From: Gonocerus acuteangulatus
Lineage: Eukaryota; Arthropoda; Insecta; Hemiptera; Coreidae
Assembly (NCBI GenBank): GCA_946811695.1
Contig: OX328132.1
Coordinates: 100,806,935-100,870,934, forward strand
Length of the DNA: 64,000 bases
Direction of reading: 5' to 3'
Each line of letters opens with the position of its first letter. Position 1 is the stretch's first letter. The notes under the pieces were generated by a model. That model saw nothing but the letters and a program-made list of their open reading frames with translations, was not told the origin of the DNA and did no database searches. The position numbers and the translations under genes were made by a program. This document shows positions 1 through 9,737 of the stretch, piece after piece.

Positions 1-50
<50 letters not shown>
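1..50. repeat. (TA)n microsatellite at the window edge
   Basis: Pure TA dinucleotide repeat, 25 units visible, continuing off the left edge. Confidence 0.95.
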
Positions 51-53
<3 letters not shown>

Positions 54-62
54 ATAAAGAAC

Positions 63-310
63 ATAATCTCTGAATTTAATAACACATTTTATTAATTACT
101 AAAACATATAAAGGACAGGTCCAGAAAAGACAAATATGGATTAGGCACCAATCAATATCAACTACAGTAAAAAATTATTATTTCCTATGAATACAGTGTA
201 AATAATATGAAAGATGTCATAAATTTATCTATTACCAAGCTATCTTATCCAAAGTTCTATTATAGCCACCCCAGCACTCCTGGTAGCCTTGGGTCATACT
301 GATCATAGGT
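63..310. repeat. Diverged duplicate of 12350-12560
   Basis: The block from about 80 to 300 shares ordered similarity with 12350-12560: a TTTTATT start, AGGTC, CAATCAATATCAA versus CAATGAATATCAA, AATAATATGAAAGAT, and GCACTCCTGGT versus GCACTTCTGGT. The order and spacing are preserved. It may be a dispersed repeat or a copied 3' region; no protein is evident. Confidence 0.5.
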
Positions 311-329
311 GTTGTCAATTAGATTTCTC

Positions 330-3110
330 TGCACTGTACCTGCATCGGCTTAGTGCGTTTCCATAACTTCTTATTCCTGGTGTCATGTGGAAGCTTGGAA
401 TAAGTGTACTGAATACTTTTTTTTTTGTAAAAATGTTGGATACATACTCTCATGAAATCTTGAAGGTAAGTGACATTTGCGCCATTATGTATTGAGAACT
501 TACAGTAGCAGAAATTATTCAATCCGTCTCTTCAACTTCTGATCAAAAAAGTCCGACTCGCAGGACTGCATCATCTTAGTGCGGTTCCGTTCATATCCCT
601 AGTGTCATTTGAAAAGCTTAGAAAAGAAATAAACTTATTTTTTTTATATATCTCGTGAAAATTGTCGAAATCCTCTCGAATAAGAGTGATGATATTAAGG
701 CGTCAGGGACACTGACAGTAGTTAACTTATTCACAGAAGCGGAAATTACACAATCCGGATCTCTTTCTAAAGCAAAGCTCTATAAATCAATACAAAACAT
801 GCCTAATAAAGCCTTTCTAGTGGATACAGAAGGATCAAGAAGAAGTACAAGAAAGATTGAGTAGAATACCTTGCCTAATATAGCCTATATAGAATAATAT
901 ACCGAATAAAGCCTATTTAGTAGATACAGAAGGACAAATAACAAGTCTTGACGAATAACGAGTCAAGATATAGAATAATATACCTAATTCAGTCTATGGA
1001 GTAGATACAAATGGACCAAAAACAAGTCTTGAGGAATCTTGTTTTTTTCTAATTAAACACTTTTTATCAATATTTAGTATATAACCTGTGTTGAAAACTA
1101 TTGACTGCTAATTGATGAATCGGGTTACAACTAAGTAATCTTTATGAATATTTAGTATATAACCTATGTTTGGAACTGTGTTATTTCAGAATCTAGTATA
1201 GTTGAAGAAATTTTGGTGAAATCATAAGGTTGCTCTCCGTACCCTAGCTGGGCTTTGTATTTGTGTCGGCAGATACCTGGGGTATGTTTACAACTCTTGA
1301 GGATTAACTCCTAACAGGTAAATTTCTTGTCGACCTTCTGTTTCTACGGGCACTCAACCGACTCTCTAACGATCATAGTATCTAACCGTTGTGAAGTTTA
1401 TTTTTTAGATTTAGGACTTAATATACATATGTAGACTAAATCATAGCAAGGAGTCTACCTGAGTCGTCAGTTCTTAAGTATGAAGACTCGATTATGTTAC
1501 CCAATCTTAGATACATCGTAATTAAAATCCACAGCAAAAAACACGACATTTCATCAGAATCCCCTGCTTATTAAAACATATATAGAATAATATGCCAAAT
1601 AAAGCCTATCTAGTGGATAAAAATAGAGGAAAAAAGCCGTTCGTGGTGGTAGAAAATCTTAAAAGTATTTCGCTCAGAAATCTCCGAAATATTGTCACTA
1701 ATTTTACGTATCCTGTTTTATAGCCAAATAGATTTATATTCTATAATCAATAAGAAAAAACTATGGGTAACAGATGAAAATAGGGAATACCAAGAACAAT
1801 TCTAAAGAACGAAATCAACACCAGTACTGTAATCTAGATATTCATAAGGCATCTTCGAATTCTAACAAACAAAATATTGATTCTAATTATACGTATCCTG
1901 TTTACTGGTAAATACATTTGACTGCTATAAGAAATTACAAAAATAACGAGCAGTTAAAAAAATACTGCGGGAAACACACAAATAGATCCGTTTAAATAAA
2001 CGAAACTAACTAACTAAGTTTTAAGCACTTATTTCTCCTAATGTGACGACCCCATCAAACATTTCTTCAAAACATTTTTTTGTAGAGAATTTAGTAAGCT
2101 TTCGAACTGTTACATTTCACTTGCCACGATTTCCTAACCCTTCTCGAGATATTAAGGAAAATATACGAAGAGGACCTAATAGATATTCATACGGGATCTG
2201 AGAATCCCAAGATTCCGCAAAAATAAAATATTCTAATTATACGTATCCTGTTTTATTGGCAAATACATTTGACTACTATAAGCAATTGCAAGCAATAGGA
2301 AATATGCCAAAGAACTCGGATTAGGAGCCTCTACAGTTTCAAGACATTTGTAGGAAATCGGCAAATTCAAAACTGACATTTCATACGGTACAGCCTGATA
2401 TATTTCTAAAAATGAATTGTTTTTCTTATTTTAATTAATATGTTTTATTGTCAAATACATTATCCAACTATAAGCAATGAAAAAATAGGAATAAAAACAG
2501 ACAAAAAGAACCGTTCGAATAAACGAAATCCATTACTTCAAAGTTTAAGAACTTATTTCTCCGATTGACATCGCTTATTCAAAACTTTCTTCAGAACCTT
2601 TTTTGTAGACCATTTAGTAAGCTTTCGAATGGTAACCTTTCGCTTTACAAGATTTTCAACCGTTTTCGAGATATTAATGAAAGTATACGAAGTTCCCAAA
2701 ATTTTCATTATTTCTAGCAACAGAAAATTGGTCTCATTTTTCCTATCCTATTTTACACACAAATACATTTTCCCAACATAAGAAATTACAAAAATAAAAA
2801 GTCCGACTCGCAGGAACTGCATCATATTAGCGCGGTTCCGTTCTTATCCCTAGTCTAATTTGGAAAGATTAAAATAGAAGCAGTTATTATTTTGGTTCCA
2901 CCAGGCTTGAAAGGTCTTAATTTACGATCTTACCTGGAAGGGTCGGCTAACACTAGAAACGGTCCCGCTAGTTACAAGGTCTTGGAATCTTAGAACCTTT
3001 TTGTAGAGCATTTAGTAAGCTTTCGAATGGGTAATCTTCCGCTTCCCAAGATTGTCAACGGTTTTCGAGATACTAACGAAAGTATACAAAGTTACCAAAA
3101 CTTTTCTTGT
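330..3110. repeat. Mosaic of a dispersed TIR-type repeat family
   Basis: Several fragments of one family are interleaved: the head AAAGTCCGACTCGCAGGA with TAGTGCGGTTCCGTTCATAT at 547-640 and 2800-2880, and a diverged head at 332-410. Body segments (AGTAAGCTTTCGAATGGT and GTTTTCGAGATATTA) occur at 2085-2160, 2585-2675 and 3005-3080. Fuller copies occur at 15828-16695 and 57830-58925. The intervening AT-rich sequence (about 640-2020) contains short internal duplications, such as CCTAATAAAGCCTWTNTAGT at 805, 901 and 1590, and no recognisable gene. Confidence 0.55.
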
Positions 3111-3244
3111 CTGTTAATAAAATATTTTATTCTAACCCTTCCTTTACTCCAAACGTAACCAAAATTTCAACATATTAGTGTTGATGAAATTCGAACATGC
3201 AGATAATGATTCTAAGTACCCAAACCGCAGAAATTAGGACAGGT

Positions 3245-3640
3245 ATGAGTATATTAGTAATTTGGGTCCGGAATAAACCCCCCCCCCTCCTAATGAACCG
3301 ATTTAGTTTATTTTTACAACACATTTTTACCTGTAGATTACCACTACGAATACCGAGTTTCGTCGAAATATAAAAAAATCACGGCTGGTAGTGGCGAATT
3401 GGTATTGTGGGCCCGAAGTAACCCCCCCCCCCCTCCTAATAAACCGATTTAGTTTATTTTTACATCTCACTTTTCTCTCTAGATTACCACTACGAATACC
3501 AAGTTTCGTTGAAATATAACAAATATTACGGCTAGCATTGTCAAATTAGTGTTTTGGGTTCGGGGTAAACCCCCCTTTCGGTGGGCCGATTTTAGTGGTG
3601 GTGAAAAAACAAAAACTCTGGCCGCTATCGTGTTAACAGA
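3245..3640 (+). repeat. Three tandem copies of a ~146-bp unit
   Basis: The unit runs from TTTGGGTCCGGAATAAACCC through GATTTAGTTTATTTTTACA and CGAATACCGAGTTTCGT. Copies begin near 3258, 3403 and 3553; the last is cut by the CA/TA microsatellite. The same array, inverted, is at 23820-24300. Confidence 0.75.
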
Positions 3641-3650
3641 CACACACAAA

Positions 3651-3742
<92 letters not shown>
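3641..3742. repeat. (CA)n-(TA)n compound microsatellite
   Basis: CA-rich tract from 3641 to 3687, then pure TA to 3742. The TA portion appears to have been the target of the LTR-like insertion that follows. Confidence 0.95.
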
Positions 3743-3746
<4 letters not shown>

Positions 3747-4624
3747 AGAGACCAAGTAGTATAAGTTATAAATTATTTAGTACATTTTATTCAATTGTTG
3801 TATCGCAAATATCTTAGCGCCTAGTTATAGGGGAATAGCCTGGCAGCTGAGATACAAGCCCGGAGACGGTTATCAGACAATCTTAATCCTCTTCGGGATT
3901 GCCCTTATCTCTGCCGATAGGACGGCTGGTTTACCCTCGAGCCTAGAGAGTCCGCCACCTCCCGGTGCAATATTCTAATGAGGGCAGCACTTTACGGGCC
4001 CAGGACAGCAAAGGCGCGGATTTGCTAGTTGCCCGCCCTAAGTCAGTGCAGCCTTGACTCCCTTAGCATGAGTACAGCCTTGGCTCCCTTAGGAAGAGTA
4101 CAGCCTCGACTCCCTTAAGAGAAGTTCAGCCTTACGTCCCTGAGGAACAGCACGTGCTTGAGGCCATTGTGAGCACCTTACCGCATGCTGCATCCATTCT
4201 CTGGAGGTACAACTTCTTCGAAGCCCCGCCAAGCTCCGATTTTCAACCTGGCGTCAGCGGCTACAGGGGAGACGCAGCATCAACCAGATAAGAGAGACTA
4301 TAATCCTTTTTTAATCTCAGCGGCCACTATTCGCCCGATCATCAGCTGTTTTGTACATGCTTATATTTCTATTATTTTCATTCGCACAGAAGTTTAATAT
4401 TTTTTTTCTTATTTTTCAAATCTAACATACTAACCAGTGTCTGCTCCATAAGGAGATATTTTTTTCTTATAATTTCAAATAAATAATTCAATTTCTTTTT
4501 CTATCATTCTATATAGTTTTTCATTTAGCCTCAATAATAGGCACCTATATGTTCAGCTCCATTTTCTCATCAACCTTTTCTATATATATACATTTCACTA
4601 GCAATTTGGTGCTGAGCATTAACA
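3743..4624. mobile_element. Solo-LTR-like insertion (TG..CA) in a TA tract
   Basis: An 882-bp segment starts TGTTAGAG and ends GCATTAACA, so it has TG..CA ends with a TGTTA/TAACA terminal inversion. It is flanked on both sides by TATATA. The related inverted locus at 23.5-24.3 kb has the same flanks but lacks this segment, which makes it look inserted. It is GC-richer than its surroundings and carries the 26-bp tandem repeat at 4045-4148. No internal coding region is seen. Confidence 0.5.
4045..4148 (+). repeat. Four tandem 26-bp repeats
   Basis: Units 4045-4070, 4071-4096, 4097-4122 and 4123-4148 share AGTNCAGCCTTGRCTCCCTT with small changes. They lie within the LTR-like segment. Confidence 0.85.
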
Positions 4625-4639
4625 ATATATATATATATA

Positions 4640-5245
4640 AATTTTAACGGGAGTCGTTTTCGGTGTCTACTAGGTAGGATTGATAAAGATTTGGAGAAAT
4701 TTTTCAAAAATTCCCTCATGAGTGCAACCTCAATAGCTACTTTCCTTCGGAGGAAAGTGCTAAAACGATGGAATGACTTAGACGGACCTTATCGATGAAA
4801 TATTCATTGGAATAGTGAAAATACAATTCAATGAACTCATTTCCTCAAATTTTCTTAAAAGCATCTTCCAGTGTCCAGACATTCAGGGACATTTTACTAG
4901 GAGTGTCGCTTCCACCAGAACCCATTTTAACACACTGGGGAAAAAATAAAAACAGTTGTTGATGCTTTGGATAGGAATGAAGCAACTGCCATTTCTAAGG
5001 ATTCGATGTTCCTCCAGACCAACGAGATTTGTGGTGCACTCGCATTCCTAAGAGCACTTTTCTCAGATCTTCCAAATCTCATTGGAAAATTGGGATCATA
5101 CACTGGAGCTAAAAGATGCGATGAAATACTCCCCTATGACGTCTAGTGACGTAAACGGGCGCATCTTTATCTTTCTCCGCTTTTACGGCAGTTCTCTAAG
5201 ACAACAGGAAGAATTTCACTGTCGAAAACCTGGGCATCTATATAG
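4640..5245 (+). pseudogene. hAT-like transposase C-terminal fragment
   Basis: A decayed plus-strand reading passes through DRFGEI-like sequence near 4675 and then LELKDAMKYSPMTSSDVN near 5105-5150. The latter resembles the hAT dimerisation-region pattern in which MKYAPMTS-type sequence precedes DVERSFS. Stops and shifts interrupt it. The first 130 bp recur inverted at 23590-23740. Confidence 0.4.
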
Positions 5246-5249
5246 GAGT

Positions 5250-5593
5250 TTACTGTAACAAGGGGTAATAGCTATTTTCATATTTTCCCTTTTAAATTTT
5301 TCCATGATTTAATTATTTGGTTTTTAACGTAGTTAAGTATATTTCTATAGACAGTTAAATTCTTCCTGATGCTCCTTTGAAGTTGGAACTCTATTTCAGA
5401 GAAACTTAAAAATGTCTTTTACATATATTTTTTTTAATTGTTTTGTTTTATGTTCTTGTTTATTTATGTTTATTAATGTATGTTTTATTAAATCATGTTT
5501 TTCTTTTCTTTTTTTTTAAACATTGCTTTATTTCTAATATGTATTTAATTTAAATAAATTTCATTCACTTTGTTTTTTTTAAATAAATATTTT
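5250..5593. other. AT-rich spacer, nothing recognised
   Basis: T-rich low-complexity sequence without an open frame, repeat end or known motif. Confidence 0.5.
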
Positions 5594-5629
5594 GAAGACA
5601 AGGTATAGTTGGGATTCGGCTAGGAGAAA

Positions 5630-5705
5630 AACGTAAGACTTTCAGGAAGAAATCTGTATTTGGACGTTTCGGCTGCACATTGGCAGCCTTCTTCAGCTAA
5701 AAAAA
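5630..5705 (-). ncRNA. Hammerhead-like core, inverted partner copy
   Basis: The complement of 5690-5696 reads CTGAAGA, followed by the same 6-bp stem II and GAAA as the copy at 7011. The distal strand of the putative stem III reads TTACG instead of TGACG, which weakens that stem. It belongs to the left terminal repeat of the Penelope-like locus. Confidence 0.35.
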
Positions 5706-6119
5706 TACAACTTATAAGTAAAAAAATAAATATACAACTTGTAAGTAAAAAACAGGCAGAAATGAACGTAGTATATACATCAAGACAATACATTTTAACC
5801 AATCTTATTTTTAAACAATGAAAATACGGTAGTTGGAAAGTAAACAGCATGTAGAAAGTAGTAAGTAAGCAGTACAACAAACTAATCAGTACAAAAAAGG
5901 AACATTTTTCACATAGTGAGAAAATACAATCTATTCTATAAGTGAATACAATTTATAAAAATTAATATATAGATACGTACCACTAGAGAATGCCTAGGGG
6001 GGAGGGGGGAGGAAGACCTCGAGGACAACTGAGGTAACCATTGTTGAATGTATGAGGGACAGCAACTACACAGGGGGTTTTATAGTTTTGACTGGGGGAG
6101 GGGTGAGGAAGCGGTAAGT

Positions 6120-6840
6120 CTGTGAAGATGAAAGAAGTGCAATTGCTAGGTTGTAAAAGCGGGTTGTAAAGGTGTTAAGAGTTTTGGGACACACAAGTAG
6201 AAAAATTGTCTGGAGCCTGGGAACAAAGATAAAAAGGAGGTCAGGACAATTTATGGAAGACGGCGGAGTAGGCAGGGGAGATGTTTTGTTTATCGGTTTT
6301 GTAATTAATGTTATTGGGGTTTAAGTTAATGTGGACGCATTCGGAAATCTGTCGTTTTTTGGTGTTTCGTTCTGTGGAAAGTATTTTTGTGTCGTCAAAG
6401 ATGAAAGTGTGTTTTTTTGTTAAGGCGTGTTTTGCGAGGGCGGATTTGTGGATTTCTTTGTTTTTTATTGTCTGTGTTGTGTTATGCGGGAGTGAATATA
6501 ATTTTTGGTTTCACCTATGTATACTGCATTAGAGGAGGGGGTTTGGCAGGGTATTTGGTAAACGCAGTGGGTGGTGCAGTCATAGGGAATGGGATCTTTG
6601 AGTTTGGTGTACAATGTAGTTAGTTTGTTAGTGGTTTTTAACCCAAAGTTTAGTGACGGGATGGCTTTTTTTAAAGTCTTTGTGAGTTTTTCAGTCAGTC
6701 CTGGTGTGTATGTCAGGGAACGAAATATCTGGGGAAAGGAGTCAAGGGAGGTATTGGGGGAGGTGGCATTGAAGGATTGGGATTTTATTTGCTTTATAAG
6801 CCAGTTTATGAGGTTGGGGGGGGGGGGGGAATTGGTTTAG
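6120..6840 (-). pseudogene. GIY-YIG endonuclease C-terminus of a Penelope-like element
   Basis: Reading the minus strand from about 6720 gives LTKTLKKAIPSLNFGLKTTN, then YDCTTHCVYQIPC and NAVYIGETKNYIHSRITQHR, and then a stop. The CVYQIPC segment followed by VYIGET and RITQH is the GIY-YIG catalytic core and its preceding Cys-containing motif, as found after the reverse transcriptase of Penelope-like elements. Beyond the stop at about 6458 the frame continues with further interruptions to about 6120. It is degenerate and not expected to make an active enzyme. Confidence 0.75.
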
Positions 6841-7000
6841 TGTTAATATTTCGGTAGCTGTTTACTTTCCAACTACCGTATTTTCATTGTTTAAAAATAA
6901 GATTGGTTAAAATTTATTGTCTTGATGTATATACTACACTCATTTCTGCCTGTTTTTTTTACTTACAAGTTGTATATTTATTTTTTTACTTATAAGTTGT

Positions 7001-7085
7001 ATTTTTTTAGCTGAAGAAGGCTGCCAATGTGCAGCCGAAACGTCCAAATACAGATTTCTTCCTGAAAGTCTGACGTTTTTCTCCT
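7001..7085 (+). ncRNA. Hammerhead-ribozyme-like core in a Penelope-like terminal repeat
   Basis: CTGAAGA at 7011-7017 fits the hammerhead CUGANGA box. A perfect 6-bp stem follows (GGCTGC 7019-7024 with GCAGCC 7031-7036), then GAAA at 7037-7040. The next bases, CGTC (7041-7044), can pair with GACG at 7072-7075, giving a stem III with a 27-nt loop and a U-rich site after it. One unpaired extra A at 7018 separates the box from stem II, and stem I is weak, so activity is doubtful. Penelope-like elements are known to carry hammerhead motifs in their terminal repeats. Confidence 0.45.
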
Positions 7086-7115
7086 AGCCGAATCCCAACT
7101 ATACCTTGTCTTCGT

Positions 7116-8050
7116 ATCTCTGCAACAGCTAACTATCTCCATCTTCACTATAAATATTTTGTTTAATATTTGGACTACTTATTCTTTTTATAAAAATAGT
7201 AACTCATATTTTCGTTTTATTCTTGTTTGCTCATCTTTTTTTCCTCCTTCTCAATATACTAATCTATAAAATAATGTTATTTGTTGTTTATTTTTATGTC
7301 ACTATTTATATACATATTAATTTATCAAATATAAATTAATTAAAATTATTAATGATAAATTATAATAGGTTGAACTTCTTTTTTCTATCTGGAATAGGAA
7401 GGAACCTATTGAAACATTTTTAACGCCTTAAAAACCTAAAATGGATTTTTAAATAAAAACCTAAGAAGACCTATTTTTTGAACCTATTCAAAACATTTTT
7501 CTCACCTAAAAAAAACTGAAGTGAATTTTTTAATAAAAACCTAAAAACGCCTATTTTTTGAACCTATTCAAAACATTTGTATCACCTAAAAAAACCTAAA
7601 ATGGATTTTTAAATAAAAACCCACATAGGAGTTGTGAGTTAAAATCCTGGTTGGCGCAGATTGAGTTTTGAGAAAGAGAAAAGTTATCTGCCATAACTGG
7701 TTACAAGATATAAGTGAAGTCAATAATAGAAAACATAGTTACTAGTAACATATTGAACACTACAGTCAACATATTGAAACCCAACAATATGAACTGAATA
7801 TGACCCAACAAATATTCTTTCCACTAAGAAGAATAATAATTCGAGAAAAATATGTAAGACAAAAGAATATTGAGTATGTCTAAAGATGGAAAAATAATTG
7901 AATCAATTCAGACATCATTGATAATTAGGGAGGCAGAAAAGAACTCATCATTTAACTATTAGTTTAAAAATAACTCACAGCTCTTGAGGTTTCCTAACTC
8001 TTTACAAAAAATATGTACCTTAAAAGTAATTATTTTTTTCTCTTTTTCAG
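7116..8050. other. Spacer with a short tandem motif
   Basis: AT-rich. About 7390-7620 holds three diverged copies of a ~77-bp unit containing GGATTTTTAAATAAAAACCTA and AACCTATTCAAAACATTT. No coding sequence is seen before the possible exon at 8051. Confidence 0.5.
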
Positions 8051-8091
8051 ACTTATTTGACCCGAACGACCCAAATTATGAATTAGGTAGG
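8051..8091 (+). CDS. Possible isolated small exon (unassigned)
   Basis: A pyrimidine-rich tract ending in CAG is followed by an open stretch reading DLFDPNDPNYEL and then a GTAGG donor-like site. The codons look protein-like and sit upstream and in the same orientation as the USP exons. The piece could be a small exon from the variable insert of that gene, but its end phase does not join directly to the exon at 9738, so at least one more exon would be needed. A chance open frame is about as likely. The longer open frame running on from it is only the adjacent GGGA microsatellite. Confidence 0.2.
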
Positions 8092-8129
8092 AAGATTCTT
8101 CTTGTTCAACTTTCTGTTGAACAGAAGCA

Positions 8130-8359
8130 AAGGGAGGGAGGGAGGGAGGGAGGGAGGGAGGGAGGGAGGGAGGGAGGGAGGGAGGGAGGGAGGGAGGGAG
8201 GGAGGGAGGGAGGGAGGGAGGGAGGGAGGGAGAGAGGGCGAGAGGGAGAGAGGGAGAGAGGGAGAGAGGGGGAGAGGGAGAGAGGGAGAGAGGGAGAGAG
8301 GGAGAGAGGGAGAGAGGGAGAGAGGGAGAGAGGGAGAGAGGGAGAGAGGGGGAGAGAGG

Positions 8360-8412
<53 letters not shown>
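8130..8412 (+). repeat. Polypurine (GGGA)n-(GA)n microsatellite
   Basis: About 280 bp of uninterrupted purine on the plus strand apart from one C: GGGA units, then GGGAGAGA, then pure GA. It accounts for long Gly/Arg/Glu open frames that are not genes. Such a polypurine tract can form triplex DNA. Confidence 0.95.
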
Positions 8413-8415
<3 letters not shown>

Positions 8416-8886
8416 TCCTTAATTATACACTGTCACCCAAAGGTTGTTATGAGTTTATGACAGTTATGATTTAAATTTAAAGATATATTTAGTTTTACAC
8501 TGCATACTAGCGCAAAAGAGCCGAAAACAGCAAGTGAGCCGTGTTAAAGAACTGTTTTTTTTTTAGTGAGCGGAGCACTCAGAGCCACTCTTCAAGGCGA
8601 GCCGTTTTGCCCATCTCTACAAAAGTCAGGCTCTCTGGTCATCACAAGGGCCTAAGCCATGATGGACCACCATACAATTCTCTCACACTCACTCCCTCTC
8701 TAATAACTATAACTGTTAGGGCATACCATAATTATAATTTAAAAAAAATCATATCTGTCTTACTATGTATATACTTGTATACATACAGTGGAGGTCCGGT
8801 GTGTCCAAGTGTCATGAAACCACATAAAGTAATCCACTCGAAAGTGTAATACAATGTCTACATACATACAAACATAAATAAATATA
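8413..8886. other. Spacer, nothing recognised
   Basis: Moderately AT-rich sequence between the polypurine tract and the Penelope-like foldback. No gene or repeat end was identified. Confidence 0.4.
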
Positions 8887-9690
8887 CGAAGACAGGTATA
8901 GTTGGGATTCGGCTAGGAGAAAAACGTCAGACTTTCAAAAAGAAATCTGTATTTTGGACGTTTCGACTGCAACAATGGCAGCCTTCTTCAGCTAAAAAAT
9001 ATATACAACTTATAAGTAAAGAAAATGTACAAGTAGTAAGTAAAAGACAGGCAGAAATGAGCGGAGTATATATATCAATACAATCAATTTTAACCAATCT
9101 TATTTTTAAAAACAATGAAAATATGGTAGTTGGAAAGAAAACAGCATGTAGAACTTGTTAGTAAAAACAGTACAAAAAAAATTAAACAGTAAAAACAACC
9201 ACAACTTCTAACCATGGTTACCTAAGTTGTCCTCGAGGTCTTCCTCCCTCCCCCCTAGGCATTCTCTAGTGGTATGTATCTATATATTAATTGTTATAAA
9301 TTGTATTCACTTATAAAATAGATTTTGTTTTTCACTGCATAAAAAATGTGCGTTGTTTTTACTGTTTAATTTTTTTTGTACTGTTTTTACTAACAAGTTC
9401 TACATGCTGTTTTCTTTCCAACTACCATATTTTCATTGTTTTTAAAAATAAGATTGGTTAAAATTGATTGTATTGATATATATACTCCGCTCATTTCTGC
9501 CTGTCTTTTACTTACTACTTGTACATTTTCTTTACTTATAAGTTGTATATATTTTTTAGCTGAAGAAGGCTGCCATTGTTGCAGTCGAAACGTCCAAAAT
9601 ACAGATTTCTTTTTGAAAGTCTGACGTTTTTCTCCTAGCTGAATCCCAACTATACCTGTCTTCGTATCTCTACAGCGGCTAACTATCTCC
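8887..9690. mobile_element. Non-autonomous Penelope-like foldback (terminal repeats only)
   Basis: The segment 8887-9190 is the near-perfect inverted complement of 9365-9690, with only about 170 bp between the arms. Both arms match the terminal repeats of the 5594-7115 element, including the TATAGTTGGGATTCGGCTAG end and the CTGAAGA..GAAACG core. The centre (9200-9290) matches 5930-6040 of the first locus in reverse. No coding region remains. It lies just upstream of the USP exon at 9738, so it sits in an intron of that gene. Confidence 0.75.
9550..9635 (+). ncRNA. Hammerhead-like core in second Penelope-like locus
   Basis: CTGAAGA at 9560-9566, stem II GGCTGC (9568-9573) with GCAGTC (9581-9586, one G-U wobble), and GAAA at 9587-9590. 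CGTC (9591-9594) is complementary to GACG at 9623-9626. The wobble in stem II relative to the copy at 7011 preserves pairing. The same extra A after the CTGAAGA box is present. Confidence 0.4.
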
Positions 9691-9737
9691 ATCTACATAA
9701 ATAAATATATGTGTAATAAGGCAATTTATATTTTTAG

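Larger units (their letters stand above)
5594..7115 (-). mobile_element. Penelope-like retroelement remnant with inverted terminal repeats
   Basis: About 260 bp at 5594-5860 recurs in inverted orientation at 6855-7115, from the flank AAGACAAGGTATAGTTGGGA inward. The minus-strand interior encodes a GIY-YIG endonuclease region (separate entry). Penelope-like elements are known for GIY-YIG endonucleases and for terminal repeats (pLTRs) that can be inverted, so the assignment is coherent. The reverse-transcriptase core is not visible; only the extreme C-terminal linker and endonuclease remain, so the copy is heavily truncated. Confidence 0.75.

Noticed and set aside
3641..3742. CRISPR-like or origin-like repeat array
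   Set aside because: Simple CA/TA dinucleotide repeat in a eukaryotic, intron-bearing context.
8102..8460. Long Gly/Arg/Glu-rich open frames
   Set aside because: They are translations of the GGGA/GA microsatellite and have no other coding support.
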